Shown here: positions 46,070 to 53,499 of the stretch, one piece after another
Layout: each line of letters opens with the position of its first letter
Position numbering within the stretch: the stretch's first letter is position 1
NCBI GenBank assembly: GCA_021777035.1
Contig: JAIQZR010000019.1
Coordinates: 1-53,499 of the forward strand
Reading direction: 5' to 3'
Origin: Candidatus Scalindua sp.
GTDB taxonomy: Bacteria > Planctomycetota > Brocadiia > Brocadiales > Scalinduaceae
Length of the DNA stretch: 53,499 bases
The notes under the pieces: generated by a model
Database searches by the model: none
Seen by the model: the letters and a program-made list of their open reading frames with translations, nothing else
Told to the model about the DNA's origin: nothing
Position numbers and translations under genes: made by a program

Positions 46070-46516
46070 ATGCCGATATTTGATAAGCCTTTTTCTGTGT
46101 TAGACATCAGCGCTTCCGGCCTTACGGCTGAAAGAATAAAAATGGGTGTTATAGCCAGCAACATTGCAAATGCACAGGTAAGTGAAACTCAAGATGGCGG
46201 TCCATACAAGAGAAAAGAGGTAGAGTTTGCCACCGTGTTGAGTAAATCAATGATAGGTGGCAAGTCAAATAATAAAATGATGCTGAATGGTGTAAAAGTA
46301 AATGGAGTGACCGAATCTAAACTACCTCCCAATATGGTTCATATGCCCGGGCATCCACAGGCGAATAAGGATGGATTTGTAAGTATGCCGAATGTGAGTG
46401 TTGCAAAAGAGATGGTAGACATGATTGCCGCATCAAGGTCTTACGAGGCCAATACTTCTGTTATTTCATCATTTAGAAAGATGAGCGACAGAGCACTTAA
46501 TATAATCAGGAGATAA
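46070..46516 (+). CDS. flgC: Flagellar basal-body rod protein FlgC
   Basis: The 148-residue protein carries the rod-family motif A-S-N-I-A-N-A-Q and the C-terminal helix K-E-M-V-D-M-I-A-A-S-R-S-Y-E-A-N. It makes up the proximal rod with FlgB and FliE. AAAGGAG precedes the ATG. Confidence 0.97.
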   Translation: MPIFDKPFSVLDISASGLTAERIKMGVIASNIANAQVSETQDGGPYKRKEVEFATVLSKSMIGGKSNNKMMLNGVKVNGVTESKLPPNMVHMPGHPQANKDGFVSMPNVSVAKEMVDMIAASRSYEANTSVISSFRKMSDRALNIIRR

Positions 46517-46521
46517 AAAAC

Positions 46522-46821
46522 ATGGATATAATACCAATTAATCCGATACAAGGCGGTAATAAGGTTGAACAGAAACTTGATAAGGCCGCGCAAAAGAGTG
46601 GCACAGGTTTCAAGGAAACATTTAGCAACTATGTTAATGAAGTAAATGATCTCCAGGTAAAAGCAGGAGAATCAATCGAAAATTTTGCTGTTGGAAAAGT
46701 TGAAAATGTCCATGAAGTAATGATTGCAATGTCCAAGGCAGAAGTAAGTTTTAAGTTTATGATGGAGACTCGTAATAAACTTGTTGATGCTTATAAAGAA
46801 ATAATGAAGATGAGTGTCTAG
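46522..46821 (+). CDS. fliE: Flagellar hook-basal body protein FliE
   Basis: The 99 residues show the FliE pattern: F-K-E-T-F-S-N-Y-V-N-E-V-N-D-L-Q and the C-terminal M-I-A-M-S-K-A-E-V-S-F-K-F-M-M-E-T-R-N-K-L-V-D-A-Y-K-E-I-M. FliE joins the MS ring to the rod. It follows flgC after five bases, with AGGAG overlapping the flgC stop region. Confidence 0.97.
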   Translation: MDIIPINPIQGGNKVEQKLDKAAQKSGTGFKETFSNYVNEVNDLQVKAGESIENFAVGKVENVHEVMIAMSKAEVSFKFMMETRNKLVDAYKEIMKMSV

Positions 46822-47381
46822 CTCCTCATGAATTCCTACACTATCAATATAGGTAAAAATTTAATACTTATTATTATAGATTTACGATTGATAGACCGGT
46901 TATTTTGATAGACAAGCATCCTCTTCTGAAGCCGGAGCTGTATACAGAAAACCAACTAAAGTTTCTAATACCAAGTTCGGCATGTATAGATATTTTCTCA
47001 CCTATACTACCTACGTTCAAATAACCCTGAATCTTCTTGTCTGCTTACCCACCCCCTCTCTCTTTGCAGTCTACCCCCCCCCACCTCCGATTCACCCTGA
47101 CTACATTCCCTGTATTACATGTCAGCACCTGGCCTACAACCCTTATGCCGGTGAGCAGAGACGGGAACGTTTAAAATATCCTGCCCCTTTTCTCAGCCTC
47201 TTATATTTGTCCAATAAAACCACGATTAGTTCAAAAATCCTACGATTTTTACTACATAAATATTAGAAAGAAATTAGACGCCTGAATCTAAATGTATTGA
47301 TGGAGAGGGAATCGTTTGTCTTATGGTGTTTTAGGATTTTATATATATGAGAAAACCATTATGGGTGGAATTATATAATTG
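46822..47381. other. Non-coding region between fliE and fliF with a C-rich patch
   Basis: Most of the stretch is AT-rich and empty, but about 47040-47100 is strongly C-rich and contains a run of nine C (47074-47082). On the minus strand this is a set of G-runs that could form a G-quadruplex. A 94-codon open frame (46982-47266) covers it; it has no ribosome-binding site and an odd composition, and I do not call it a gene. Confidence 0.5.
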
Positions 47382-47397
47382 TGGTATGTGATTTGCA
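47382..47397 (+). promoter_or_regulatory. Sigma-54 (-24/-12) promoter of fliF operon
   Basis: TGGTATGTGATTTGCA has GG and TTGCA at exact spacing, closely like the flgB promoter. The predicted start is near 47408, about 60 bases before fliF. Confidence 0.72.
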
Positions 47398-47467
47398 AAA
47401 TACAAAAACAGACTTAATATTCAAATTCAACAAACCGATATTATTCTAAAAAAAAGGAGTCAGGTAA

Positions 47468-49021
47468 TTGAATCAGGTAACGGATCAATTTGGTGCTATA
47501 TGGAAGGGAACAAGTTTCGGACAGCGGCTCGTATTTATTATTGTGATTCTGGGGTTCTTAGCCGGTTTATTAGGAGTTACCTTTTGGGCAAGGACACCGG
47601 AGCTTGGACTTTTGTATAGTGACTTGGGACAAAAAGAAGCGTCAGAGGTTATTGAGTATTTAAAGGATAATAATATAGCTTACAAAATAAAGGATGGTGG
47701 CTCTACAATATTAGTACCTTCGAATAGAATATATGAGTCAAGGATGGCACTCGCCAAGAATAGTTTACCAAGAGGAGAAGTCGGGTTTGAATTATTTGAT
47801 AAGGTCAAGTTTGGCATGTCAGACCTGGCACAAAAGGTCAATTACAGAAGAGCTCTTCAAGGAGAATTAGCCAAGACAATCACACAATTGGATGGAGTTG
47901 AATGGGCAAAGGTACAAATCGTAGTTCCGGAAACTTCGATATTCCGCAAGGACGAGAAGCCCTCTACTGCTTCAGTTGTTATAAAAATGAGGAGCAGAAA
48001 TACATTAAATACCGCAAAAATATCAGGTATTACTCACCTTGTGAGTACCAGTGTTGAGGGTCTGAATCCTGAAAATATTACTATTACTGATAGCAAAGGC
48101 AATTTATTGTCACGGGTAGGAGAGTCGAAAATGTCCGGAGCAATAACAAATCAATTTGATTTGAGCAGAAAGATAGAAGATTATTACGCATCAAAAGCGA
48201 TGAGTATAATCGAAAAGATGACAGGCCCAGGCAAAGCAATTGTTAAAGTAAGTGCGGATTTGGATTTTAAGCATGTTGACGAGAGGCAAATAGAATATGA
48301 CCAGGATAATAGAGTGCCGGTCAGCCAGGTTATTACCGCTCAATCAACAGAAATGCCACAGGGAGGTGGAGGCAAGGACGCTGCTAATATGTCTAAAGAG
48401 TCAGAAGAGACTGAGACTACGCAATATGCATTAAGTAAAGTGGAACGTGATGTTTCTCAACACGAAGCAAGTATTAAGAGAATAACCGTTGCCGTCCTTG
48501 TTGATGGTAATTATGAAGAAGAACTTGAAGACGGCAAGATGGACAGTAAATATATACCAAGAACTGAAGAAGAGTTGAACAAAATGGCAGCCATTATAAA
48601 ACAAGCATTAGGGCTTAATGAATCACCACCAAGGAATGATAAGTTTGAAATCCAGAGTGTTAAGTTTCAACATAATCTTCCCGTTTTTGTAGATGAAGAG
48701 AGTCTTAAAAAGGACAATAAAAAGGAATTCATATTATCAATTGCCAGAAGCAGCTCTCTCGGAATCGCTGTGCTGGCATTCCTGTTGTTTGCCACAAAAG
48801 CATTAAAGCGGATATTAATACCAAAACAACAACAGGTTGGATATGCGACATATAATGCTCCTGTTGAGATTGAGGATCATGCGGATGAAGCAGAAGCGGC
48901 AAGGCAGGGTAGAATGAGTGAGAAACGTGTAGCAGCCAGAGATGGTGTAATTGACAACGCAAAAAACGATCCGAGGACTACTACTAATCTTGTTAGAAAA
49001 TGGTTGAGGGAGAATGAATAA
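47468..49021 (+). CDS. fliF: Flagellar MS-ring protein FliF
   Basis: A TTG start with AAAGGAG eight bases before it gives 517 residues. Two membrane helices (about 20-42 and 425-445) flank the periplasmic ring-building domains (L-G-Q-K-E-A-S-E-V-I-E-Y-L and E-L-A-K-T-I-T-Q-L-D-G-V-E-W-A). The C-terminal tail (about 490-517) has the FliG-binding pattern D-P-R-T-T-T-N-L-V-R-K-W-L. Its stop shares a base with the fliG start (TAATG). Confidence 0.97.
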   Translation: MNQVTDQFGAIWKGTSFGQRLVFIIVILGFLAGLLGVTFWARTPELGLLYSDLGQKEASEVIEYLKDNNIAYKIKDGGSTILVPSNRIYESRMALAKNSLPRGEVGFELFDKVKFGMSDLAQKVNYRRALQGELAKTITQLDGVEWAKVQIVVPETSIFRKDEKPSTASVVIKMRSRNTLNTAKISGITHLVSTSVEGLNPENITITDSKGNLLSRVGESKMSGAITNQFDLSRKIEDYYASKAMSIIEKMTGPGKAIVKVSADLDFKHVDERQIEYDQDNRVPVSQVITAQSTEMPQGGGGKDAANMSKESEETETTQYALSKVERDVSQHEASIKRITVAVLVDGNYEEELEDGKMDSKYIPRTEEELNKMAAIIKQALGLNESPPRNDKFEIQSVKFQHNLPVFVDEESLKKDNKKEFILSIARSSSLGIAVLAFLLFATKALKRILIPKQQQVGYATYNAPVEIEDHADEAEAARQGRMSEKRVAARDGVIDNAKNDPRTTTNLVRKWLRENE

Positions 49022-49968
49022 TGAATACTGCACTTTCAAGTAAGGAGAAGATTGCAATTCTGCTTTTAAATCTGGGCCCGGAGATCGCGGCTGATATCCT
49101 TGGCGGCTTTGGAGAAAATGAAATTGCGGAGATTAGTGATATTATCAGCAAAATGAGAAATGTTAACGATGAAGTTTCTTATATGGTACTTAATGAGTTC
49201 AAGGACGAATTTCAATCATGGAGTAAAAGTGAAGAAATAATTGATGTAATTAAGGACTATAGGCCAAATATTGTACCGTTTAGATATTTCAAACATCTTA
49301 CCGGTGAAGAGATCATGTCAATACTTTCCGGAGAACATACTCAATTGATTGCATTAGTAATGTCTTACCTTGAACCACATCAATCTGCAGAAGTAGTGGG
49401 CATAATGCCTGACGTCTTAAGGCTTGATGTGCTAAACAGGATGGCCACCTCTACACCACCACCTATTCAAATAATTAAGCAGATCGATCAGGTTTTAGAA
49501 CAAAAAGTCGTTTCATTAGGAGACAGGTTAGATACACCAAACGAAAGAAAATACAGAGCGATAGCGGAGATACTAAATCGAAGCGATTCTGCCACAGAGA
49601 AAACTACCATGCAGCGTATAAAAGAAGAGCATCCTGAAATTGCGCAGGAGATCAAGCAACTCATGTTTGTCTTTGAGGACATTGTGACAGTGGAAGACAA
49701 GGCTTTAAGGCAAATGCTATCAGAGATAGATACCGCCACTATTGCCCTCAGCATGAAGACTGCCAGTAAGGAAGTAAGAAATAAAATCTTCGACAACATG
49801 TCCAAACGCATGGGAGACATGGTAAGCGAGGAAGAGCAGGTATTAGGTCCAAAACCGCTGTCTGAAGTCGAAACCGCACAGAAAAAAATAGTTGATACTT
49901 TGAGTAAGATGGAGTCTCAGGGTGAAACTGTAAGAATAAAAAACCAAGACCTTGGCCCAATGGTATGA
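49021..49968 (+). CDS. fliG: Flagellar motor switch protein FliG
   Basis: The 315 residues have the N-terminal FliF-binding domain, the middle domain with E-H-T-Q-L-I-A-L-V-M-S-Y-L-E-P (the FliG pattern of EHPQ) and the C-terminal torque domain with F-E-D-I-V-T-V-E-D-K-A-L-R-Q-M-L. It couples MotA to the rotor. The C-terminal domain has the expected charged ridge. It is translated with fliF and overlaps fliH by ATGA. Confidence 0.97.
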   Translation: MNTALSSKEKIAILLLNLGPEIAADILGGFGENEIAEISDIISKMRNVNDEVSYMVLNEFKDEFQSWSKSEEIIDVIKDYRPNIVPFRYFKHLTGEEIMSILSGEHTQLIALVMSYLEPHQSAEVVGIMPDVLRLDVLNRMATSTPPPIQIIKQIDQVLEQKVVSLGDRLDTPNERKYRAIAEILNRSDSATEKTTMQRIKEEHPEIAQEIKQLMFVFEDIVTVEDKALRQMLSEIDTATIALSMKTASKEVRNKIFDNMSKRMGDMVSEEEQVLGPKPLSEVETAQKKIVDTLSKMESQGETVRIKNQDLGPMV

Positions 49969-50579
49969 TTATGATGAGGAAGAACATTTTTAAATTACCG
50001 GTTATAGAGAAGATATTTGTTCTGGAATCTAAATTTCCAGTCTCTGAAGATGAGGAAAATAAGAAGGTATTAAAGGAGAATGCACAGGTATCTTACCAAA
50101 AAGGCAGGGATGATGCATTAAGGGACAACCAGGAGCGTGTGGAACTTCTATGTCAAAGCCTGAGAAAGGCAATCTCCGAGTTGACGCAGGAAAAGAATGA
50201 TATTATGGGTAAGTGTGAGAAAATAATTATCAAGCTGGCTATTGCAATTGCAAGGAAGGCAGTGCACGAAGAGATCTCTCAAAACAGCTGTAAAATAATT
50301 GAAAGTGTTGTAAAAGATACACTTTCTAAAGTGAAGGACAAGAAAATATTGAAGATCATTTTAAATCCAGGTGACATCGGGAAGCTGGAACAGATGAGAG
50401 ATGTGGGGATTTCTCTTAGTGGTAAGGATTATGAAGTTGTAAGTGATGTTGATATATCCAGAGGAGGCTGTAGAGTTGTCACAGATTGTGGTGGTGTAGA
50501 TGCTACAATGGAAACATGCTGGGACGAAATAATTTCTGTTTTTGGAGAGCATGGAACGGAAACGAAAGAAATAGAATGA
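49965..50579 (+). CDS. fliH: Flagellar export regulator FliH
   Basis: The 204-residue protein is helical in its middle (about 60-125) and has the FliH/YscL C-terminal pattern R-K-A-V-H-E-E-I and L-N-P-G-D. It binds FliI and controls the export ATPase. It overlaps fliG (ATGA) and fliI (ATGA), so translation of the three is coupled. Similarity is by position and pattern; FliH diverges quickly. Confidence 0.88.
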   Translation: MIMMRKNIFKLPVIEKIFVLESKFPVSEDEENKKVLKENAQVSYQKGRDDALRDNQERVELLCQSLRKAISELTQEKNDIMGKCEKIIIKLAIAIARKAVHEEISQNSCKIIESVVKDTLSKVKDKKILKIILNPGDIGKLEQMRDVGISLSGKDYEVVSDVDISRGGCRVVTDCGGVDATMETCWDEIISVFGEHGTETKEIE

Positions 50580-51919
50580 CAGAAATAGAAAAAATTTTTG
50601 AAAAATATCACAAGAGGCTTTTAGACGCCAACACAACAAACTTGACAGGAACCGTTTCAAGGGCAACCAGCATGCTGATAGAATCACATGGCCCCGAGGT
50701 TCATATAGGAGAGTTATGCAAGCTGACAACTCAATCTAATGATGAACCTGTTTTGGCTGAGGTAGTTGGGTTTAAGAACAATAAAACACTATTAATGCCA
50801 ATTGCGGATATGAATGGAATCAGCCCTAAGAGTGAAGTAGTTGCGACTGGGCAACAGCTTACAGTAAAACTGGGGATGTCATTAAAAGGCAGAATCCTTG
50901 ATGGTTTGGGAAATCCTATGGATAATAAAGGTCCTATTGATTATGACGAAGTAAGACCATTGCATAATGAAGCACCGGGGCCACTGGATCGGCCACTGAT
51001 AGCAGAGCCAATTAGCACCGGTGTAAGAGCTATAGATAGTCTCCTGACATGTGGTAAAGGACAGAGGATGGGAATATTTGCCGGTAGCGGTGTCGGGAAG
51101 AGCACGCTACTTGGAAAAATTGCAAAATCATCCATGGCTGATGTTAATGTCATTGCCTTAATAGGTGAGAGGGGAAGAGAGGTACGTGAGTTTATTGAGA
51201 ATAATCTGGGAGAAGAGGGTATAAAAAAATCAATTGTGGTAGTAGTAACCTCTGATAAGCCGGTTGTCACAAGATTGAAGGGTGCATTTGTCGCTACAAC
51301 AATTGCGGAGTATTTGAGAGATCAAGGATTAAACGTAATGTTATTAGTAGACTCAATTACCAGACTGGCAAATGCTCAAAGGGAACTGGGGCTGGCGATA
51401 GGCGAACCCCCCACTACAAAAGGATATACACCTTCAGTATTCTCAATGCTTCCAAAGATTCTGGAGAGAACAGGCATTACTTCAAAAGGAAGTATTACGG
51501 CACTGTATACTGTACTGGTTGATGGAGATGATTTTAATGAACCGGTTACTGATGCAGTGCGTGCAACGCTGGATGGCCATATTATACTATCAAGAAAGGT
51601 GGCAGCACAAAACCACTATCCGGCAATTGACATACTCAACAGCGTGAGCAGATGTATGATTGATATCGTATCACCTGAGCATATGCAGGCGGCACAAAGG
51701 ATGAGGTCTGCTTATGCAATTTATAAAGAGGCTGAGGACATGATAAATGTAGGCGCTTACGTAGAAGGAAAAAACCGCCGCATTGATTATGCAATTAGCA
51801 GGTATGATTTAATTACCGGTTTTCTCAAACAGGGTGTTGATGAGACAAATAACTTTGAAGAAGATATAGATAAATTAAAAAACATGATGATAGGCCATGA
51901 CGAGGAAGTTTTACCGTAG
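50576..51919 (+). CDS. fliI: Flagellar export ATPase FliI
   Basis: ATG 50576 overlaps the fliH stop by four bases; the longer in-frame start at 50486 lies inside fliH. The 447 residues contain Walker A G-S-G-V-G-K-S-T, Walker B L-L-V-D-S-I-T-R, and G-E-P-P-T-T-K-G-Y-T-P-S-V-F, as in the F1-beta-like type III export ATPases. Length is standard. Confidence 0.97.
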   Translation: MTEIEKIFEKYHKRLLDANTTNLTGTVSRATSMLIESHGPEVHIGELCKLTTQSNDEPVLAEVVGFKNNKTLLMPIADMNGISPKSEVVATGQQLTVKLGMSLKGRILDGLGNPMDNKGPIDYDEVRPLHNEAPGPLDRPLIAEPISTGVRAIDSLLTCGKGQRMGIFAGSGVGKSTLLGKIAKSSMADVNVIALIGERGREVREFIENNLGEEGIKKSIVVVVTSDKPVVTRLKGAFVATTIAEYLRDQGLNVMLLVDSITRLANAQRELGLAIGEPPTTKGYTPSVFSMLPKILERTGITSKGSITALYTVLVDGDDFNEPVTDAVRATLDGHIILSRKVAAQNHYPAIDILNSVSRCMIDIVSPEHMQAAQRMRSAYAIYKEAEDMINVGAYVEGKNRRIDYAISRYDLITGFLKQGVDETNNFEEDIDKLKNMMIGHDEEVLP

Positions 51920-52020
51920 AAGATGATAATAACGACTTAGACGCCTACTATCTTAATTGTAAATTTAAGCAACTCAAGCAAGAGTAAGCAGGAATTCTCA
52001 TAATATATTTATAAAATAAA

Positions 52021-52479
52021 ATGCAGAATTTTCATTTTAAATTACAGCCGTTGCTCAATAAAGAGCGTATTTACGAGAACGAATGCGTCGGGAAATTGGC
52101 AACTATTCAAGAAAAATTCGTGGATGAGAATGATAAACTAGAAACCTTGAGGAAGCGCAAGGTAACTTGCCAGGGAGACCTGGAACTAAAAAAACAACAT
52201 TACATTGCTCCTGATGAACTTAGAGCATATGAAGAATATTTCATGACACTTGGTAGTAACATTAATGCCGGCAATCTAAGGCTGAAAGAGCTGGCGGATG
52301 AATTGAGAACTGTACAAGAGGAACTGGGGAAAAGAGTTAAAAAGAGAAAGGCATTAGAAAAACTCAGGGACAGGTGGGAAGAAGAGTATAAAAGTTATCT
52401 GGTATCAATGTCAAATATCGAAATGGACGATATTGCTATGACAAAATTTATTAACGAACTGGTGGCCAAAAATGATTAA
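52021..52479 (+). CDS. fliJ: Flagellar export chaperone FliJ
   Basis: The 152 residues begin F-H-F-K-L-Q-P-L-L-N and form a coiled coil to the end, as FliJ does. It acts with FliI and the export gate. No ribosome-binding site is visible, and a 101-base gap separates it from fliI. The start is the first ATG in frame. Confidence 0.88.
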   Translation: MQNFHFKLQPLLNKERIYENECVGKLATIQEKFVDENDKLETLRKRKVTCQGDLELKKQHYIAPDELRAYEEYFMTLGSNINAGNLRLKELADELRTVQEELGKRVKKRKALEKLRDRWEEEYKSYLVSMSNIEMDDIAMTKFINELVAKND

Positions 52480-53419
52480 AATTAAGTTAAATATAAAAAA
52501 GCACATTACTTATATACTTTTATTCGTCATATCCTTCACCTTATCATCTGCAACCATGATTCTCGTGAAAAAAAGAACCAAAGAGAGTGCAGAGCGAGTT
52601 TACTCCACGAAACTGTTAGAGATAACCAGCGAAAAGAGTCACAAGGAAAGCGACAATAATGCTACTGATGGGTCAAAAAACGCGGTCAGGAGGCTAAAGG
52701 AGTTTTCACCTGAAGAGATCAGACGTTACCTGTCTGAACTGCGCCAGAGAACAGAATTGTATCAGAATAAATCGGCACTGCTTGATAAAAAGGAAAAAGA
52801 GATAGATGCTTTCAAAATAGATATAGAAAACCGCAAGCATGAAATCATCGCTATGAGAAAGAAACTGGATGAGGAGTTGATATTAATAAGTAAAGCACGG
52901 ATTGATTTTGACAGCGATCTTATCGCTTTTAACGAAAGTGAACAGAAAAACCTGAAGCGTTTAGCTGACATTTATGGATCGATGGAGGCATCAAAGGCCG
53001 CAGATGTCCTGAATAAAATGAAAAATGAGACCAGTGCAAAGGTTTTGGCAAGTATGCCATCAAAAAAATCAGCAAAAATTCTTTCTGAAATAAACCCTGC
53101 CAGTGCGGCGACAATAAGTGAACAAATAAAAAGATTACAAATGCCGAATCGAATATCAGATGAATCGTTTAAGGAAAGAAACATCAAAAAACTTGCTACA
53201 ATTTACCAGCAAATGGATATAGAAAGAGCTATCTCTATTATAGAGGCGCTGGATAACGAAACAGCTGTTAGTATCCTGTCAAAAATGAATGAGAAAAGAT
53301 TAGCCAGGATATTGGAATTGGTAGAAACGGATGAAGCCTCAAAACTGATTGGAGAAATCAGAGAAATAATGAAGAAAGAAACTCAGAAGAATAATAATAA
53401 AAATTTAAAAGGAGCATAA
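52472..53419 (+). CDS. motE: MotE-like (MgtE_N) flagellar chaperone
   Basis: The 315 residues have an N-terminal membrane helix (about 12-32), a coiled coil (about 80-160), and two repeats with the MgtE-N pattern (A-D-V-L-N-K-M and A-K-V-L-A-S-M-P-S-K-K-S-A-K-I-L; then a second at about 240-300). MotE-like proteins act as chaperones or partners for MotC/MotA. The gene overlaps fliJ by eight bases and precedes motA, as expected. Confidence 0.85.
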   Translation: MIKIKLNIKKHITYILLFVISFTLSSATMILVKKRTKESAERVYSTKLLEITSEKSHKESDNNATDGSKNAVRRLKEFSPEEIRRYLSELRQRTELYQNKSALLDKKEKEIDAFKIDIENRKHEIIAMRKKLDEELILISKARIDFDSDLIAFNESEQKNLKRLADIYGSMEASKAADVLNKMKNETSAKVLASMPSKKSAKILSEINPASAATISEQIKRLQMPNRISDESFKERNIKKLATIYQQMDIERAISIIEALDNETAVSILSKMNEKRLARILELVETDEASKLIGEIREIMKKETQKNNNKNLKGA

Positions 53420-53420
53420 A

Positions 53421-53499
53421 ATGGACATAGCAACTCCTGCAGGTATATTAATTGGAGCACTTCTACTCATAGTATCTATCATTTTGGGTGGAGGTATGG
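53421..53499 (+). CDS. motA: Flagellar motor stator protein MotA, N-terminal fragment
   Basis: AAAGGAG precedes ATG 53421. The 26 visible residues, M-D-I-A-T-P-A-G-I-L-I-G-A-L-L-L-I-V-S-I, followed by G-G-G, match the first membrane helix of MotA. The rest lies beyond the right edge. Confidence 0.8.
   Translation, partial: MDIATPAGILIGALLLIVSIILGGGM

Noticed and set aside
46982-47266. A 94-codon plus-strand frame with a leader-like start and a Pro run
   Set aside because: No ribosome-binding site, and it is C-rich where real genes here are A/G-rich on the coding strand. The Pro run is just the C9 tract.
1-53499. CRISPR arrays, tRNA or rRNA genes, prophage or integrase genes
   Set aside because: I found no regular spaced repeats, no tRNA or rRNA signature and no integrase; the only mobile element is the MITE at 21335.

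Overview
The window is an AT-rich bacterial chromosome segment devoted almost entirely to signal transduction and flagellar motility. Nothing in it fixes the taxonomy. The mix of several CheC/CheX phosphatases with no CheZ, sigma-54 style control of flagellar genes, response regulators with Cys-pair tails and a small CxxC protein of a kind I associate with planctomycetes suggests a Planctomycetota relative, possibly of the anammox (Brocadiales) group. That is inference; Desulfobacterota-like or Nitrospirota-like lineages remain possible.

Layout. 1-6526: the end of a PAS-LuxR regulator, two REC-PAS-kinase-REC hybrid histidine kinases, a small secreted protein and a 74-aa minus-strand gene. 6527-7877: an unrecognised 350-aa protein behind a sigma-54 promoter. 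7936-19038 (minus strand): a long chemotaxis cluster, in transcription order cheY, cheX, a degenerate CheX-REC fusion, cheA, cheW, cheD, cheC, cheY, cheR, a membrane GGDEF protein, cheB and a REC protein. 19039-21700: an intergenic control region with divergent sigma-54 promoters, a 48-aa microprotein, flgM, a CxxC protein and a 158-bp MITE. 21710-34971 (plus): a giant NIT/Cache-like hybrid kinase, cheY, cheC, a second hybrid kinase, cheV, an Hpt protein, a REC-Cys4 protein, a REC-GGDEF-HD-GYP protein and an HDOD protein. 35110-43998: envelope or periplasmic TPR proteins interleaved with an NtrC-type regulator, an orphan HisKA protein and a FlrB-like kinase. 44013-53499: a FlrC-like sigma-54 activator, then flgB-flgC-fliE and fliF-fliG-fliH-fliI-fliJ-motE-motA (the last cut by the window edge).

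How it fits together. I find eight sites matching the sigma-54 -24/-12 pattern with exact spacing, placed before the che cluster, the microprotein, the giant kinase, the TPR-FlrB-FlrC operon, flgB, fliF and two uncharacterised genes. With two sigma-54 activators present, the window reads as one sigma-54 flagellar/chemotaxis regulon. FlgM implies a later sigma-28 tier. Cyclic-di-GMP enzymes (two GGDEF, one HD-GYP) lie among the chemotaxis genes, and two signalling proteins, CheA itself and an orphan HisKA protein, carry 24-residue repeats of the MshEN (GspE N-terminal) type, which in MshE bind c-di-GMP. This possible c-di-GMP-to-CheA link is the most interesting feature. No chemoreceptor (MCP) gene is present.
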